Origin: Streptomyces sp. LHD-70 | Lineage (GTDB): Bacteria; Actinomycetota; Actinomycetes; Streptomycetales; Streptomycetaceae | NCBI RefSeq assembly: GCF_031157275.1 | Contig: NZ_JAVIFW010000001.1 | Coordinates: 1,021,732 to 1,085,731, forward strand | Length of the DNA stretch: 64,000 bases | Direction: 5' to 3' | Shown here: positions 1-9,858 of the stretch, one piece after another | Layout of the letters: the number at the start of each line of letters is the position of its first letter | Numbering within the stretch: the first letter of the stretch is position 1 | Made by a program: the position numbers and the translations under genes | Notes under the pieces: model-generated | The model's database searches: none | The model's input: only the letters and a program-made list of their open reading frames with translations | What the model was told of the DNA's origin: nothing

Positions 1-391
1 GGTGCGCGTCGGCGAGCAGGCCGGGCTCGAAGGCCTTCACGCCCTCGGACAGCGCGCGTTCGATGTCGAGGGCGCCGACGAGCCGGTCCTCGGAGGCGCC
101 GACGGGCAGCTCGACCATCCGCGCGGCCCGGCCGTCCGCGGCGCCGGACTCGTGCGGTCCGTCCGGGCAGTTCGGGTCCGGCGCGGCCGGGTCGCAGGAG
201 AACCGGCAGCCGGAGACGACGGAGACCTCGGGCAGCAGCGCCGAAAGGGCCCGTACGGCCGTGGACTTGGCGGTGCCCTTCTCGCCGCGCACGAGCACGC
301 CGCCGACGGCCGGTGAGACGGCGTTGAGCAGCAGCGCGAGCCGCAGGTCGTCCTGGCCGACGAGGGCGGTGAAGGGGTAGGGGGTGTTCAA
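1..391 (-). CDS. Magnesium/cobalt-chelatase-type AAA+ ATPase, N-terminal part (cut by window edge)
   Basis: The first 130 residues of a ChlI/BchI-type AAA+ subunit are present; the rest lies beyond the left edge. The opening [19 protein letters not shown] is typical of the family, and the Walker A motif is [10 protein letters not shown] Cys-containing stretch (SGCRFSCDP, later DPNCPDG) follows, as in actinobacterial chelatase fusion proteins. The TTG start at 391 overlaps the cobQ stop as TTGA, indicating translational coupling. Its place directly after cobD-cobQ suggests a role in cobalt insertion or in a linked corrinoid step. The family also serves magnesium insertion, so metal specificity is inferred from context only. 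Confidence 0.85.
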   Translation of the reverse strand, partial: MNTPYPFTALVGQDDLRLALLLNAVSPAVGGVLVRGEKGTAKSTAVRALSALLPEVSVVSGCRFSCDPAAPDPNCPDGPHESGAADGRAARMVELPVGASEDRLVGALDIERALSEGVKAFEPGLLADAH

Positions 392-1935
392 GGGGTGGCC
401 TCCTGGGACGGAGTGGGTTCGGGGGGCTGGGGCGGAGCCCCAGGAGGAACAAAGGGGAGGGACGAGGGGGCCCCGCCCTCGATCAGCCGCAACAGCCCCT
501 CCGTGTCCGCGTGTTGCTCGATCAGATCGCCGAGCCGGTCCAGCTGCTCCTCGCGCAGCGCACCGAACGACGTGTCGGGCGCGGGCACGAACCGCCGCCC
601 CGCCGCCCGCGCGACCTCCCGCAGGAACGCCCGCCGGAACCCGTCGGACTCCAGGGAGCCGTGCCAGTGCGTGCCCCACACGGCGCCGACGCGGCAGCCG
701 TCGAGGAACGGCTCACCGCCGTCCACGCGGGCCACGCCATGGTGGATCTCGTACCCCTCGACCCGCTCGCCGAGCGCCGAACCCACGGGCCGGGCCAGGG
801 TCTTCTCGCGCTCGAACCGCACCCGTACGGGCAGCAGTCCGAGCCCGTCGACCGCACCGGCGCGGGACTCGACGTCGTCCTCGATGTGCTCGCCGAGCAC
901 CTGGAAGCCGCCGCAGATGCCGAGCACCGGGCGGCCCTCGGCGGCGCGGCGGGCCAGGGCGTCCGCGAGGCCGCGCTCCCGCAGCCACGCAAGTGCCTTG
1001 ACGGTGCCGCGCGTTCCGGGCACCACGACCAGGTCCGCGTCGGCCAGCTCCTCGGCGCGGTCCACGAACCGCACGACGACACCCGGCTCGGCGGCCAGCG
1101 CGTCGACATCGGTGAAGTTGGACATCAACGGCACCGCACAGACGGCGACCCGCAGCACGTCCTCGCCGACCGGCGGCGCGACGACGGACTCCCGCACGGT
1201 GCCCCGCATCGACACGCGCAGCCCGTCCTCCTCGTCGATGCCGAGCCCGTGCGCGTACGGCAGGACTCCGTACGTACGCCGCCCGGTGAGCTTCTCCAGC
1301 ATGTCGAGCCCGGGTTCGAGCAGGGTCACATCGCCGCGGAACTTGTTCACCAAGTACCCGGCGACCAGGGCCTGATCGGCCTCGCTCAGCAGCGCCGTCG
1401 TACCGAAGAAGGACGCGAAGACACCGCCCCGGTCGATGTCGCCGACCACCACGACCGGAAATCCCGCGGCGCGCGCGATGCCCATGTTCACGATGTCGGT
1501 ACGCCGCAGATTGATCTCGGCCGGACTGCCCGCGCCCTCGCAGATCACCGCGTCGTACGAGCTGCGCAGCTGCTCCAGGCAGTCGGTGACGGTGCCGAGC
1601 AACTGCTCCTGCCGCCCGCCGTGATAGCCGCGGGCGGACATCTCACCCACCGGCTTGCCCATCAGGACGACCTGGCTGGAACGGTCGCCGCCGGGCTTGA
1701 GCAGCACCGGGTTCATCAGCGCACTCGGCTCGACCCGGGCGGCCTGCGCCTGCATGGCCTGCGCCCGCCCGATCTCGGCACCCTCGCGCGTCACGAACGA
1801 GTTCAGCGACATGTTCTGCGCCTTGAACGGCGCGACAGACACACCCTTACGAGCCAGCCACCGACAGATCCCGGCGGTGACAACGCTCTTGCCCGCGTCG
1901 GATGTGGTTCCGGCAATCAGCAGACCGCCGCTCAT
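388..1935 (-). CDS. cobQ: Cobyric acid synthase (adenosylcobyrinic acid a,c-diamide amidotransferase)
   Basis: CobQ amidates four side chains of adenosylcobyrinic acid a,c-diamide with glutamine and ATP in cobalamin synthesis. The N-terminal ATPase domain opens with [18 protein letters not shown], a DAGKS P-loop. The C-terminal class I glutaminase domain shows the Cys nucleophile in [12 protein letters not shown] and a His in [11 protein letters not shown]. The ATG at 1935 is chosen because it follows a GGAGAGGAAAG site and overlaps the cobD stop as ATGA; the longer open frame to 2070 runs back inside cobD. The product is 515 aa. The Pro-rich tail (codons near 390-470) is G/C-low-complexity and may be a repeat-derived extension. 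Confidence 0.95.
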   Translation of the reverse strand: MSGGLLIAGTTSDAGKSVVTAGICRWLARKGVSVAPFKAQNMSLNSFVTREGAEIGRAQAMQAQAARVEPSALMNPVLLKPGGDRSSQVVLMGKPVGEMSARGYHGGRQEQLLGTVTDCLEQLRSSYDAVICEGAGSPAEINLRRTDIVNMGIARAAGFPVVVVGDIDRGGVFASFFGTTALLSEADQALVAGYLVNKFRGDVTLLEPGLDMLEKLTGRRTYGVLPYAHGLGIDEEDGLRVSMRGTVRESVVAPPVGEDVLRVAVCAVPLMSNFTDVDALAAEPGVVVRFVDRAEELADADLVVVPGTRGTVKALAWLRERGLADALARRAAEGRPVLGICGGFQVLGEHIEDDVESRAGAVDGLGLLPVRVRFEREKTLARPVGSALGERVEGYEIHHGVARVDGGEPFLDGCRVGAVWGTHWHGSLESDGFRRAFLREVARAAGRRFVPAPDTSFGALREEQLDRLGDLIEQHADTEGLLRLIEGGAPSSLPFVPPGAPPQPPEPTPSQEATP

Positions 1936-2951
1936 GATGTCTTTCCTCTCCACCGCTGTGGGCAGGCGTTCCGCAGGGCGGAACCGGTGGGCACAGCTCC
2001 CGTTGCCGGGCGCCCTGACGTCAACGCCCAGACGGACCGCCCGACAGCACATGCACCCAGAGCAAGCCAACCAACCCTGCGAGAAAGCCGAACCGCCCGT
2101 TCGACATCGGCGACTTGAACCGCACCCCCGGAGGGGTTCAGCACGGGCCGATGCTCAACCCGCCCCCCGTACGACAACGTCCCCCCGAGCCGAACGCCCA
2201 ACGCCCCCGCGAACGACGCCTCGACGGGCCCGGCGTTGGGACTGGGATGCAACCCGGCATCATCCCGCCACGCCCGCGCGGCGCCGCGAGGAGAGCCCCC
2301 TGCCACCACAGCCAGCGCAGCGGTGAGCCGAGCACCGGCCCACCCCGCAACATCGTCCAGCCGCGCGGAGGCCCACCCGTACCGCCGATACCGCCGCGAC
2401 TTGTGCCCGACCATCGCGTCCAGCGTGTTCACGGCCCGGAACGCGACGAGGCCGGGCACGCCGCCGACGGCACCCCACACGAGGGCGCCGACGACCGCAT
2501 CGGAGGTGTTCTCGGCGACGGACTCGACGACGGCACGCGCGATCCCGTCCGCGTCGAGCGCCTGCGGGTCGCGGCCGCACAGATGGGGGAGGCGCTCGCG
2601 GGCGGCGTCCACATCGCCCGCGGCGAGCGCGTCGCCGATGGCACGGGCCTCCCGGCCGAGCGAGGTGCCGCCGACGACGGCCCAGGTGGCGGCGGCGGTC
2701 AGGGCGACGGAGGCGGTGGGGGAGCGGCGCACGGCGGCGGCGGACAGCGCGGCGGCACCCACGGCACCGCCCACGCAGACGGCGGTGTGCAGGGCGCCCC
2801 ACCCGCGGTGGTCCCGCCACAGCACCCGCTCGACGGCACCCGCCGCGCGGCCGAACGCGGCGACCGGATGGCCTCGGCGGGGATCGCCGAGCAGCAGGTC
2901 ACCGAGAAGGCCGGCGGCGGCGCCGTACGCGAAGACGCGATCGGCACGCAC
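1932..2951 (-). CDS. cobD: Adenosylcobinamide-phosphate synthase CobD/CbiB
   Basis: A 339-aa integral membrane protein of the CobD/CbiB family, which attaches aminopropanol phosphate to cobyric acid to give adenosylcobinamide phosphate. The family N-terminus is clear ([21 protein letters not shown]), as are the conserved [22 protein letters not shown] segment (cut here to its core, [11 protein letters not shown]) and [18 protein letters not shown]. It starts at GTG 2951 and overlaps cobQ by ATGA. It is the first gene after the cobalamin riboswitch, so transcription or translation of the whole cobD-cobQ-chelatase set should drop when adenosylcobalamin is plentiful. Confidence 0.93.
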   Translation of the reverse strand: MRADRVFAYGAAAGLLGDLLLGDPRRGHPVAAFGRAAGAVERVLWRDHRGWGALHTAVCVGGAVGAAALSAAAVRRSPTASVALTAAATWAVVGGTSLGREARAIGDALAAGDVDAARERLPHLCGRDPQALDADGIARAVVESVAENTSDAVVGALVWGAVGGVPGLVAFRAVNTLDAMVGHKSRRYRRYGWASARLDDVAGWAGARLTAALAVVAGGSPRGAARAWRDDAGLHPSPNAGPVEASFAGALGVRLGGTLSYGGRVEHRPVLNPSGGAVQVADVERAVRLSRRVGWLALGACAVGRSVWALTSGRPATGAVPTGSALRNACPQRWRGKTS

Positions 2952-3099
2952 GCTTCAGGCCGCCGTCACGCCTCGAAGGAACGGGGGACGGTACGTACTC
3001 GACGCACTCGAAGCACTCAAGGAGCTGGAAGCGTCCGAACGGCAGCCGCGCATGGCGTTGTTGTCCTCACTCAGGGTCCGCGCCCTGGTTCGACGTGAA

Positions 3100-3245
3100 C
3101 GGCGGCGAGAGTTCCTGGCTCCCCGGGTTCGTGATGGCTCGTGAACCCCGGTGACAGTGGCGGGACCGCGCCGGATTCGCACCGGCTTCCTCTTCTGACC
3201 GCCGTAATGGCTCGGGCAGTCCACCACGCCCGACAACGCCCGTCA
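3100..3245 (-). promoter_or_regulatory. Cobalamin riboswitch
   Basis: Read on the minus strand, 3190-3152 gives the hallmark core: GGAAGCCGGTGCGAATCCGG followed by CGCGGTCCCGCCACTGT. The B12 box AGCCAGGAACTCTCGCC follows at 3120-3104. Order and spacing match the AdoCbl riboswitch aptamer. It lies about 150 nt upstream of cobD, in the same orientation. Both ends are approximate. The expression platform was not resolved; no clear terminator with a U-tract lies between the B12 box and cobD, so translational control is the simpler guess. Confidence 0.93.
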
Positions 3246-3293
3246 ACTCCGCTTTGACCTGCGGCGGAAGAGTGTGCGGAGGCCCACAGGAAA

Positions 3294-3333
3294 CCGCCCC
3301 GCGCCGGCCCTCGAAGGGGCTGGTGCGGGGCGG
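3294..3333 (-). terminator. Hairpin terminator after the Pit operon
   Basis: Arms CCGCCCCGC (3294-3302) and GCGGGGCGG (3325-3333) with an inner GGCCCTCGAAGGGGC-like stem. It lies just downstream of the small membrane protein gene ending at 3353 and before the riboswitch region. Confidence 0.7.
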
Positions 3334-3352
3334 TGCGGCGCGGTGGCCGGTG

Positions 3353-3577
3353 TCAGAGGACGATCAGGGAGATCCCGTAAGCCACCGCGGCCGCGCAGAG
3401 TGCGAAGCAGGCGTACGCGCCGGTGCGGGCGAGCGGCGCGGAGCCGCCCTGCTCGGTGGCCGCCTCCTGCTTGGAGAGGCCGACGATGCCGAGGGTGAAC
3501 AGCCCCACCAGGGCGACCGTCGCCACGAGGCTGACGCCGAAGACGGAGCCGAGCGCCGCCCAGTCGATGTCGATCAT
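3353..3577 (-). CDS. Small two-helix membrane protein linked to Pit
   Basis: A 74-aa protein with two predicted membrane helices: roughly residues 8-34 (LGSVFGVSLVATVALVGLF) and 51-74. A short polar loop with KQEAATEQGG lies between them. It starts 34 nt after the stop of the phosphate transporter gene on the same strand, so the two are very likely cotranscribed. No enzymatic motif is visible. The conserved pairing with pit in Streptomyces (from memory) suggests an accessory or regulatory role in phosphate uptake, but this is inference. Confidence 0.8.
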   Translation of the reverse strand: MIDIDWAALGSVFGVSLVATVALVGLFTLGIVGLSKQEAATEQGGSAPLARTGAYACFALCAAAVAYGISLIVL

Positions 3578-3611
3578 GCGTGTTCCTTAGCTCGCTGGTC
3601 CGGTCGCCGGA

Positions 3612-4859
3612 TCAGACGGTCGCACCGGCGGGCCGCGCGGACTCCGCGGCGGCACCGGCCTGGGCCGGGATGGTGGGCTTGGCGTCCGCGTCGAGGGCGT
3701 TGGCCACGGCGCCCTCGGGCTCGGAGTCCGCAGAGGTCTCGGTGCCGGTGGCCGGGTCGTCGCTCTCGTTGACGTTGTGGTGGTCGACGACCTGGCGGCG
3801 CGAGATCAGCCAGATCGCGACGCAGGACGCGACGAGGAAGACCGCGACGGCGGCGACGCCCCAGCCGCCCTGGCGGGCCACGAACTCGGCGCCCGCGGCG
3901 ACCAGTCCGGCGGCCGGCAGGGTCAGGCCCCACGCGACGAACATCCGGGTCGCCGTCGACCAGCGCACGACGCCGCCCTTGCGGCCGAGGCCCGAGCCCA
4001 TGACGGCGCCGGAGCAGGAGTGCGTGGTGGAGAGCGAGAAGCCCAGGTTGGACGAGGACAGGATGACCGCGGCGGCCGAGGTCTGGGCGGCGAAGCCCTG
4101 CTGCGGCTGCAGGTCGGTGAGGCCCTTGCCCATGGTGCGGATGATGCGCCAGCCACCGAGGTAGGTGCCGAGGGCGATGGCGACACCGGCCGAGACGATG
4201 ACCCAGACCGGCGGGTTGGAGCCCGGCGCGAGGGCGCCACCAGCGACGAGGGCCAGCGTGATGATGCCCATCGTCTTCTGCGCGTCGTTGGTGCCGTGGG
4301 CGAGGGAGACCAGACCGGCGGAGGCGATCTGCCCGGCGCGGTAACCCTTGGCGCTCGACTGCTTGCCGACGTTCTTGCCGAGCTTGTACGTCAGTCGCGC
4401 CGCGAGGAACGCGGCGATACCGGCGACGAGCGGCGCGGCGACCGCGGGGATCAGGACCTTGGTGACGACGACGCCGCCGTTGACCCCGCTGAGGCCGATG
4501 GACGCGATGGTCGCACCGATCAGACCGCCCATGAGGGCGTGCGAGGAGCTGGACGGCAGGCCGACCAGCCAGGTGAGCAGGTTCCAGAGGATGGCACCCA
4601 CCAGGGCCGCGAAGATCACTTCGGGCTGGATGCCGTCTTCTCTGACAAGTCCGCTGGAGATCGTCTTGGCGACCTCGACGGACAGGAAGGCTCCGACGAG
4701 ATTCAGCACGGCGGACATGGCCACCGCGGCCTTGGGCTTCATTGCGCCGGTCGAGATGGTCGTGGCCATCGCGTTGGCGGTGTCGTGGAAACCGTTCGTG
4801 AAATCGAACACGAGAGCTGTCACGATCACAATCGCGAGCAGCAGCGTGATGTGTTCCAT
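3612..4859 (-). CDS. pit: Low-affinity inorganic phosphate transporter, PiT family
   Basis: A 415-aa PiT-family permease importing metal-phosphate with protons or sodium. It has the duplicated family signature: FDFTNGFHDTANAMATTIS near residues 18-36 and LAHGTNDAQKTMGIITLAL near 185-205, with GLPSSSSHALMGG and STTHSCSGAVMGSG as the matching second motifs. About ten membrane helices are expected. The acidic, Ala-rich C-terminal tail from about residue 365 is cytosolic low complexity. A PHO box lies upstream, and the small membrane gene follows in the operon. It corresponds by context to S. coelicolor pitH2 (from memory). Confidence 0.95.
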   Translation of the reverse strand: MEHITLLLAIVIVTALVFDFTNGFHDTANAMATTISTGAMKPKAAVAMSAVLNLVGAFLSVEVAKTISSGLVREDGIQPEVIFAALVGAILWNLLTWLVGLPSSSSHALMGGLIGATIASIGLSGVNGGVVVTKVLIPAVAAPLVAGIAAFLAARLTYKLGKNVGKQSSAKGYRAGQIASAGLVSLAHGTNDAQKTMGIITLALVAGGALAPGSNPPVWVIVSAGVAIALGTYLGGWRIIRTMGKGLTDLQPQQGFAAQTSAAAVILSSSNLGFSLSTTHSCSGAVMGSGLGRKGGVVRWSTATRMFVAWGLTLPAAGLVAAGAEFVARQGGWGVAAVAVFLVASCVAIWLISRRQVVDHHNVNESDDPATGTETSADSEPEGAVANALDADAKPTIPAQAGAAAESARPAGATV

Positions 4860-4906
4860 TTACCCAGGCAATCTTTCGACGTCAGTGTCTTGTGGAACGT
4901 AGGCAA

Positions 4907-4928
4907 CCTGGGTGAACGGAAAGTGAAC
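4907..4928 (-). promoter_or_regulatory. PHO box (PhoP binding direct repeats)
   Basis: On the minus strand two adjacent 11-nt direct repeats read GTTCACTTTCC (4928-4918) and GTTCACCCAGG (4917-4907); a weaker third unit TTGCCTACGTT may follow. This matches the Streptomyces PhoP repeat unit (GTTCACC core). It sits about 50 nt upstream of the pit start. PhoP control of pitH2 is established in S. coelicolor; here it is inferred from the match. Confidence 0.85.
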
Positions 4929-5145
4929 TGGGGCGGGCTGCACGGTGTCTCGGTTGGGCTGCTTGTGGGCACAGATCCGGGGGCACCCGTTCCGCCTGTG
5001 CGGAGCCCCCGCCGCAGGGCCCGGAATCCCGGCCTCCGGAGGCCCTGTTGTGCACCGCCGGGGGAGGGCGACGAACCGCCGAAGAGATCCTGATCACGTG
5101 GCGTCCCCGCCCCGCCTTCCCGGGCTCCTTTGGCAGGATCGCCCC

Positions 5146-5811
5146 ATGACGGAACGGACAAGCGACACAGAGGAGTTGGCGCGGGCCTGGGCCGAGCTCG
5201 TGGCCACCGCCCGCCGCACCGCCGACACCGGGCTCGTCGTCGGCACCTCGGGCAACGTCTCCGTACGCGTCGGCGAGCTGATCCTGATCACGCCGAGCGG
5301 CGTCCCGTACGAGCGCCTCGCGCCCGAAGACCTGGTCGCCGTGGACCTCGACGGCAACCAGGTCCGCGGCACCCTCCAGCCGACCAGCGAGCTCCCGCTG
5401 CACCTCGCCGTGTACCGCTCCACGCCCGCCGGGGCCGTCGTCCACACCCACGCCCTGCACGCGACGGCGGTCTCCACGCTGGTCCCGGAGCTGCCGCCCG
5501 TCCACTACATGGCGGCGGACCTCGGCGGGCCGGTCCGCGTCGCCCCGTACGCCCTCTACGGCACGCCCGAACTGGCCGCGCACCTCCTTGACGCGCTGCG
5601 CGGCCGCACCGCCTGCCTCCTCCAGAACCACGGCGCCGTCACCTACGGCGACACCCTCGACCAGGCGTACGACCGCACCGCCCAGCTGGAGTGGATGAGC
5701 CGCCTCTGGCTCACCGCGCACGCCGTGCCCGGCCACACCCCGAGCCTGTTGAGCCCCGCCGACCTCGCCGCGGCCGGGCGGCAGCTCAAGGGGTACGGGC
5801 AGCGGCGCTGA
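5146..5811 (+). CDS. Class II aldolase/adducin family protein
   Basis: A 221-aa zinc-dependent class II aldolase-fold protein. Motifs visible: TSGNVSVRVGELILITPSG (substrate/phosphate loop), TSELPLHLAVYR with the catalytic Glu region, the metal ligands in VHTHALHATAV, and the third His in LLQNHGAV. Length fits L-fuculose- or ribulose-phosphate aldolases/epimerases; the actual sugar substrate cannot be read. The ATG at 5146 is preferred over the longer frame because a CAGGAT hexamer lies 6 nt upstream and no good ribosome site exists, suggesting a leaderless start. It stands alone, divergent from pit. Confidence 0.88.
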   Translation: MTERTSDTEELARAWAELVATARRTADTGLVVGTSGNVSVRVGELILITPSGVPYERLAPEDLVAVDLDGNQVRGTLQPTSELPLHLAVYRSTPAGAVVHTHALHATAVSTLVPELPPVHYMAADLGGPVRVAPYALYGTPELAAHLLDALRGRTACLLQNHGAVTYGDTLDQAYDRTAQLEWMSRLWLTAHAVPGHTPSLLSPADLAAAGRQLKGYGQRR

Positions 5812-5875
5812 GGAGCGCCCGCGAGCGGCGCACGCCGAGTGGCCCGACGCCCGGTCCCCGCCGACACTGGAGCGC

Positions 5876-7003
5876 ATGCGCCCCGTATCGGCCGCCGCCG
5901 CGGCCCTCACCGCCCTCATCGGTGCCGGCGCGGCCGCCGTGGCGGCCGGACGGTACGCCAGCGACGCCGCGCTCAAGGCGCGCCCCGGCCGCCCGCTGCC
6001 CGGCGACCCCCGGCTCACCGTGCACGAGGCCGACGGCGAGCGGATCACCCTCACCCGCTCCCTCGCCACCCTGCGCCCCGGCACGTACGGCCTCGGCGGC
6101 GACGGCTCCCACGCGATCGTCGGCCCGGTCCTCGACGGGCAGGCCCCGGCCGCCGACACCGTCGTACGCCGCCTGGTGCGCGTCACCCACGGACAGCTGG
6201 AACCCGGCGCCAAGGTCCGGCTCACCCCGCAGGTGCACCTCGGCAACCCGCGCGACGCCCTCGGCCTTGAGCACGCCGACGTCGACATCCCCGGAGAGCT
6301 CGGCGGCCTGCCCGCCTGGTTCCTGCCCGGCGGCCGCGACACCTGGGTGATCACCGTGCACGGGCTCGGCACCACCAGGGAGCACCCCATGGTGGTGATG
6401 GACCTCCTGCACCGCCTGCGGCTGCCCGTCCTCGACCTCGCCTACCGCGGCGACGTCGGCGCCCCGCGCCAGCCCGACGGCCTCGGCCACCTCGGCGACA
6501 GCGAGTGGCGCGACCTCGACGCCGCCATCCGCTACGCCGTGCGCTACGGCGCCGAACGCGTCGTCCTGTACGGCTGGTCCACCGGCGCCACCATGGCCCT
6601 GCGCGCCGCCAACCACTCCGCGCTCCGCGACCGCGTCAGCGGCCTCGTCCTGGACTCCCCGGTGCTCGACTGGGAGCTCACCCTGCGCGCCCTCGCCGCC
6701 GCCCGGCACACCCCGGCCCCGCTCCTCCCGCTCGCGGTCCGCGCCGCCCAGGGCCGCACCGGCCTCGGCGGAGGCCGGGTCACGGAGGCCGCCGAAGCCG
6801 CCGCCCTGAGCGTCCCCACCCTGCTCGTGCACGGCCCCGACGACACCCTCGCCCCCTGGCGCCGCTCCCGCGAACTCGCCGACCGCCGCCCGGACCTGGT
6901 CACCCTCAGCGCCGTCCCCGAAGCCCCGCACGCCGCGATGTGGAACGCCGACCCGAAGGGGTACGAGGAGACCCTGCGCCGCTTCCTGACCCCGCTGATG
7001 TAG
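5876..7003 (+). CDS. Alpha/beta hydrolase, membrane-anchored or exported
   Basis: A 375-aa protein with an Ala-rich hydrophobic N-terminus (residues 5-25) that could be a signal peptide or anchor. An alpha/beta hydrolase domain begins near residue 155 (WVITVHGLGTTREHPMVVM). The nucleophile elbow is LYGWSTGATMAL, i.e. GWSTG. The Asp is probably in LLVHGPDDTLAPW and the His in VPEAPHAAMWN. The first 150 residues form a separate domain of unknown role. ATG 5876 has a GGAG just upstream. The substrate is unknown; esterase or peptidase activity is possible. Confidence 0.85.
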   Translation: MRPVSAAAAALTALIGAGAAAVAAGRYASDAALKARPGRPLPGDPRLTVHEADGERITLTRSLATLRPGTYGLGGDGSHAIVGPVLDGQAPAADTVVRRLVRVTHGQLEPGAKVRLTPQVHLGNPRDALGLEHADVDIPGELGGLPAWFLPGGRDTWVITVHGLGTTREHPMVVMDLLHRLRLPVLDLAYRGDVGAPRQPDGLGHLGDSEWRDLDAAIRYAVRYGAERVVLYGWSTGATMALRAANHSALRDRVSGLVLDSPVLDWELTLRALAAARHTPAPLLPLAVRAAQGRTGLGGGRVTEAAEAAALSVPTLLVHGPDDTLAPWRRSRELADRRPDLVTLSAVPEAPHAAMWNADPKGYEETLRRFLTPLM

Positions 7004-7271
7004 GACGCGTACGGCTCCCGGCGGGGCGTGTGCGGCCCCTGAGGCGCGTGTACGTCTCCGCGGCGGGCACGTCCCCCGAGGCGCGAGCGTACGACTCCCC
7101 TGGGTGACCAGGGCCGCTCGACCAGCCGCGGCTTTCCTGGTGCTGTGCCCGTACGTGCCGCATTTCCCGCGCCCGGAGCGGGGCGGCCATAGCGGGCACA
7201 ACCACCGGCATCGGACGCCAACTCGGCATCCCGTTTGGGCTTTCGAGGCCCGAGCGGGAAGACTGCCCCCC

Positions 7272-8663
7272 GTGACGTCCCGTACCCCGCGCGACTCCAG
7301 GCTCAGACTCGTCGGCCCCCGCACGCTCGCCACCGCCCCACGGGCCGTGGCCGAACGGCGCACACGGCGCTCGGCGCCACGCCCTCCCGAGGGCACGCCG
7401 GCCCCCGCCGTGCTCGCCCGGATGGCCCGCGCCGAGCTCGCGGGCGCCGCCCGGATCGCCCGCTGGGCCGACAGCGCGCCCGGCCGTGACTCCGCGATGC
7501 GCCCCGGCTGCGCCGGCACCCTCACCGAGTCCGCGGCCGAACGGGCCGCCGCCGAGCTCGGCCTGACGTCGCGTCAGGCCCGCGCCGACTGGGACGCGGC
7601 CCGCCTCGCCGGACTCGTCGAGGTGCACGGCGGCGACGCCCGCCCCGGCTGGCGGCTGCGCGCCTGGGACCGCGACGACTCCGCCGTACTGCGCGGCTGG
7701 GTCGCCCTGTTCGACGCCTGGTCCCTGGTGCGGCCCGCGCCGGACGAGCACGCGCCCGCCGCCGTCGCCGAGGCCATCGAGGCCATGCCGCAGGTGCTGT
7801 CGCTGCTGCAGCTCTCCGCGGGCCCCGTCCCCGTACCGCAGCTGCTCGACCTCCTGGAGCAGCGCGTCACCGAACTCCGCGACGAGCGCTGCGAGATCCC
7901 CTTCGGACCGCAGCCCGCACCCGTACCCGCGCCCGCAGAGGCGCCGCTCTCGCCGCTGCTCGACTGGGCGCTGCGCGGACTCGCCCGCGTCGGCGCGCTC
8001 ACCCTGGACGACGGCCACGCGACCCTTACACCGCTGGGCAGTTGGGCGGTCTGGGTCAAGCTGGAACAGATCATCGTCGCCGCCCAGAGCCCGGCGGGGA
8101 ACATCGAGCACGCCGCCGAGGAGATGCTCCGCGGCTGCGCCCGCCTCCGCCCGAACGCGGCGCGCGCCGAGTACCGCGCCTGGCTCGCCGCCCGCCCCGT
8201 CGGCAGCGCCGTCACCGAACTCCTCGACGCCGCCCGCGGCGACGACGCCCTGCTGCGCGGCCTCGCCTTCGAGGCGCTGCGCGTCGTCGGCCCGCCCGCC
8301 GAGCCCGACGTACGCGCCGCCGCGTCCGAACCCCCGCTGCGCCCCTACGCGTTGATGTGGCTCGCCGAGCAGGAGGGCGCCGACCCCGAGGACGTGCACA
8401 CGGCCCTCACCCGCGACGAGTCGACCTGGCTCTGGGTGGACACCGCGGCCGCGGTCGCCGACCACGGCGAGTCCGAACTCCTCGTGCGCCACCTGGAGTC
8501 GGCGATCCAGCCCACGGTCCCGGCCCTGCTCCAGGAGGTACGAGCGGTCGGCCACCCCCGCACGGTCCAGGTCCTGGTAGCCCTCGCGGCCGCCCACCCG
8601 GACCCGGCCCTGGCGAAGGCGGTCCGGAGGGCGGCGTTCCAGGTGCATACGGGCGGGGCGTAG
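7272..8663 (+). CDS. Conserved protein of unknown function with possible winged-helix and HEAT-like region
   Basis: A 463-aa soluble protein rich in Ala, Arg and Asp. GTG 7272 is chosen since upstream codons are atypical; GGGAAG lies 12 nt before it. Residues about 75-115 (ESAAERAAAELGLTSRQARADWDAARLAGLVEV) resemble a DNA-binding winged helix, and the final 150 residues contain repeated helical pairs (LRGLAFEALRVVG, MWLAEQEGADPEDV) reminiscent of HEAT-type repeats. No signal peptide or catalytic motif is seen. I do not recognise the family with confidence. It stands between an outward hydrolase gene and an intergenic repeat block. Confidence 0.7.
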   Translation: MTSRTPRDSRLRLVGPRTLATAPRAVAERRTRRSAPRPPEGTPAPAVLARMARAELAGAARIARWADSAPGRDSAMRPGCAGTLTESAAERAAAELGLTSRQARADWDAARLAGLVEVHGGDARPGWRLRAWDRDDSAVLRGWVALFDAWSLVRPAPDEHAPAAVAEAIEAMPQVLSLLQLSAGPVPVPQLLDLLEQRVTELRDERCEIPFGPQPAPVPAPAEAPLSPLLDWALRGLARVGALTLDDGHATLTPLGSWAVWVKLEQIIVAAQSPAGNIEHAAEEMLRGCARLRPNAARAEYRAWLAARPVGSAVTELLDAARGDDALLRGLAFEALRVVGPPAEPDVRAAASEPPLRPYALMWLAEQEGADPEDVHTALTRDESTWLWVDTAAAVADHGESELLVRHLESAIQPTVPALLQEVRAVGHPRTVQVLVALAAAHPDPALAKAVRRAAFQVHTGGA

Positions 8664-8699
8664 GCCTCCGGCGCTGATCAGCCGACTGCGGCACCGTCG

Positions 8700-8935
8700 T
8701 GGGCTGCCGCCCCCGGCCCCTTGGTCGTCAGGCGTGCCTGCCATCGTGGCTGCGCGCGCAGTTCCCCGCGCCCCTGAAAAACCCGCCCCACCGGCAAATC
8801 CAGCCCCTCCGGCGTTTGAGGAGCGGGGGTCCGGGGGCTGGCCCCCGTGGCTGTCCGCAGGACTTTCGGGAAGGGGCGGGGAGGGGATCAAAAGGAAGCC
8901 CGTCCGGCGCTTGAGGACGAGCCCGCAGGGCGATG
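8700..8935. repeat. Composite Streptomyces intergenic repeat block
   Basis: This non-coding stretch between convergent genes holds several sequence modules that recur in Streptomyces intergenic DNA: GCGCAGTTCCCCGCGCCCCTG near 8757-8778 (split here), CAGCCCCTCCGGCGTTTGAGG near 8802, a GGGGGTCCGGGGGC/GCCCCC hairpin near 8825-8850, and GCCCGTCCGGCGCTTGAGGAC near 8899. Related copies occur at 14235, 17518 and 28560 in this window. It may act as a bidirectional terminator. Confidence 0.7.
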
Positions 8936-8967
8936 CGACGGCACCCGAGTCGACGGCACCCGCACCC

Positions 8968-9858
8968 TCACCGGAACGTATTGCACCGCCCCATATCCCC
9001 CGACCGAAACCCCTCGTAGAACCACTGCTGCCGCTGCTGCGCCGACCCGTGCGTCCAGGACTCCGGCGTGACCCGCCCCTGGAACTTCTCCTGGATCCGG
9101 TCGTCGCCGACCGCCGCCGCCGCGTCCAGGCCGTCCCGGATGTCGGCGTCGGTCAGCTCGGTGATCAGCGGCCGCCCGGTCTGCGGGTCGGGCGTGCGCG
9201 TCGCCTGCCGCGTCCACACCCCCGCGTAGCAGTCGGCCTGCAGCTCGACCTTCACGGCGTTGCTGTTCGCGCCGGTGCGTCCGTCCTGCGCGCGCCCGAG
9301 CGTCCCCATCAGGTTCTGCACGTGGTGCCCGTACTCGTGCGCCACCACGTAGGCCTGCCCGAACGGGCCGCCCCCGGCGCCGAACTTGGACCGCAGCTCC
9401 TCGAAGAAGCCCAGGTCCAGAAAGACCTTGCGGTCGCCGGGGCAGTAGAACGGCCCGACCGCCGACGTCGCGTTGCCGCAGGCCGTGCCCACCCGGCCGG
9501 TGAAGAGCACGGTCTGCGCGGGGGTGTAGCGGGCCTGGCGGCGCTGGAACTCCTGGCCCCAGAAGTCCTGGACGCTGTTGACCACCGCGACCGTGCGGCA
9601 GTCCTCCTCGGTGTTGGCGTCCTCACCCGTCAGACACGACTCCCGCACCTGCGAGGCGCTCGACGACGACACCGAAGGCTGATCGTTCTCCGAGGTCAGC
9701 CCCAGGTTGTCCGGACCGACCCCGAAGAACAGGCCGAGCAGCAGCGCGATCACCCCGGCCAGGCCGCCGCCGATCGTGGCCCTGCCGCCGGGGACCCGGC
9801 TGCGGCGCACGTCCTGGACCTCGGACGTGTCGAGCCGGGCGTCGTCGTCGAACTGCAT
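8968..9858 (-). CDS. Membrane-anchored neutral zinc metallopeptidase (YpfJ-like)
   Basis: A 296-aa protein. One membrane helix lies at about residues 28-48 ([20 protein letters not shown]), followed by a Ser-rich linker. A zinc peptidase domain with [17 protein letters not shown], an HExxH motif near residue 167, ends the protein. The conserved third ligand region ([10 protein letters not shown]) is present. ATG 9858 is preceded by GAGGGTGG and fits the family; the longer frame to 10008 overlaps the divergent gene. Located at the cell surface with the catalytic domain outside. Substrate unknown. Confidence 0.9.
   Translation of the reverse strand: MQFDDDARLDTSEVQDVRRSRVPGGRATIGGGLAGVIALLLGLFFGVGPDNLGLTSENDQPSVSSSSASQVRESCLTGEDANTEEDCRTVAVVNSVQDFWGQEFQRRQARYTPAQTVLFTGRVGTACGNATSAVGPFYCPGDRKVFLDLGFFEELRSKFGAGGGPFGQAYVVAHEYGHHVQNLMGTLGRAQDGRTGANSNAVKVELQADCYAGVWTRQATRTPDPQTGRPLITELTDADIRDGLDAAAAVGDDRIQEKFQGRVTPESWTHGSAQQRQQWFYEGFRSGDMGRCNTFR

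Noticed and set aside
2955..3236. A 93-codon frame on the minus strand before cobD
   Set aside because: It coincides with the cobalamin riboswitch; its amino acid content has no protein-like features.
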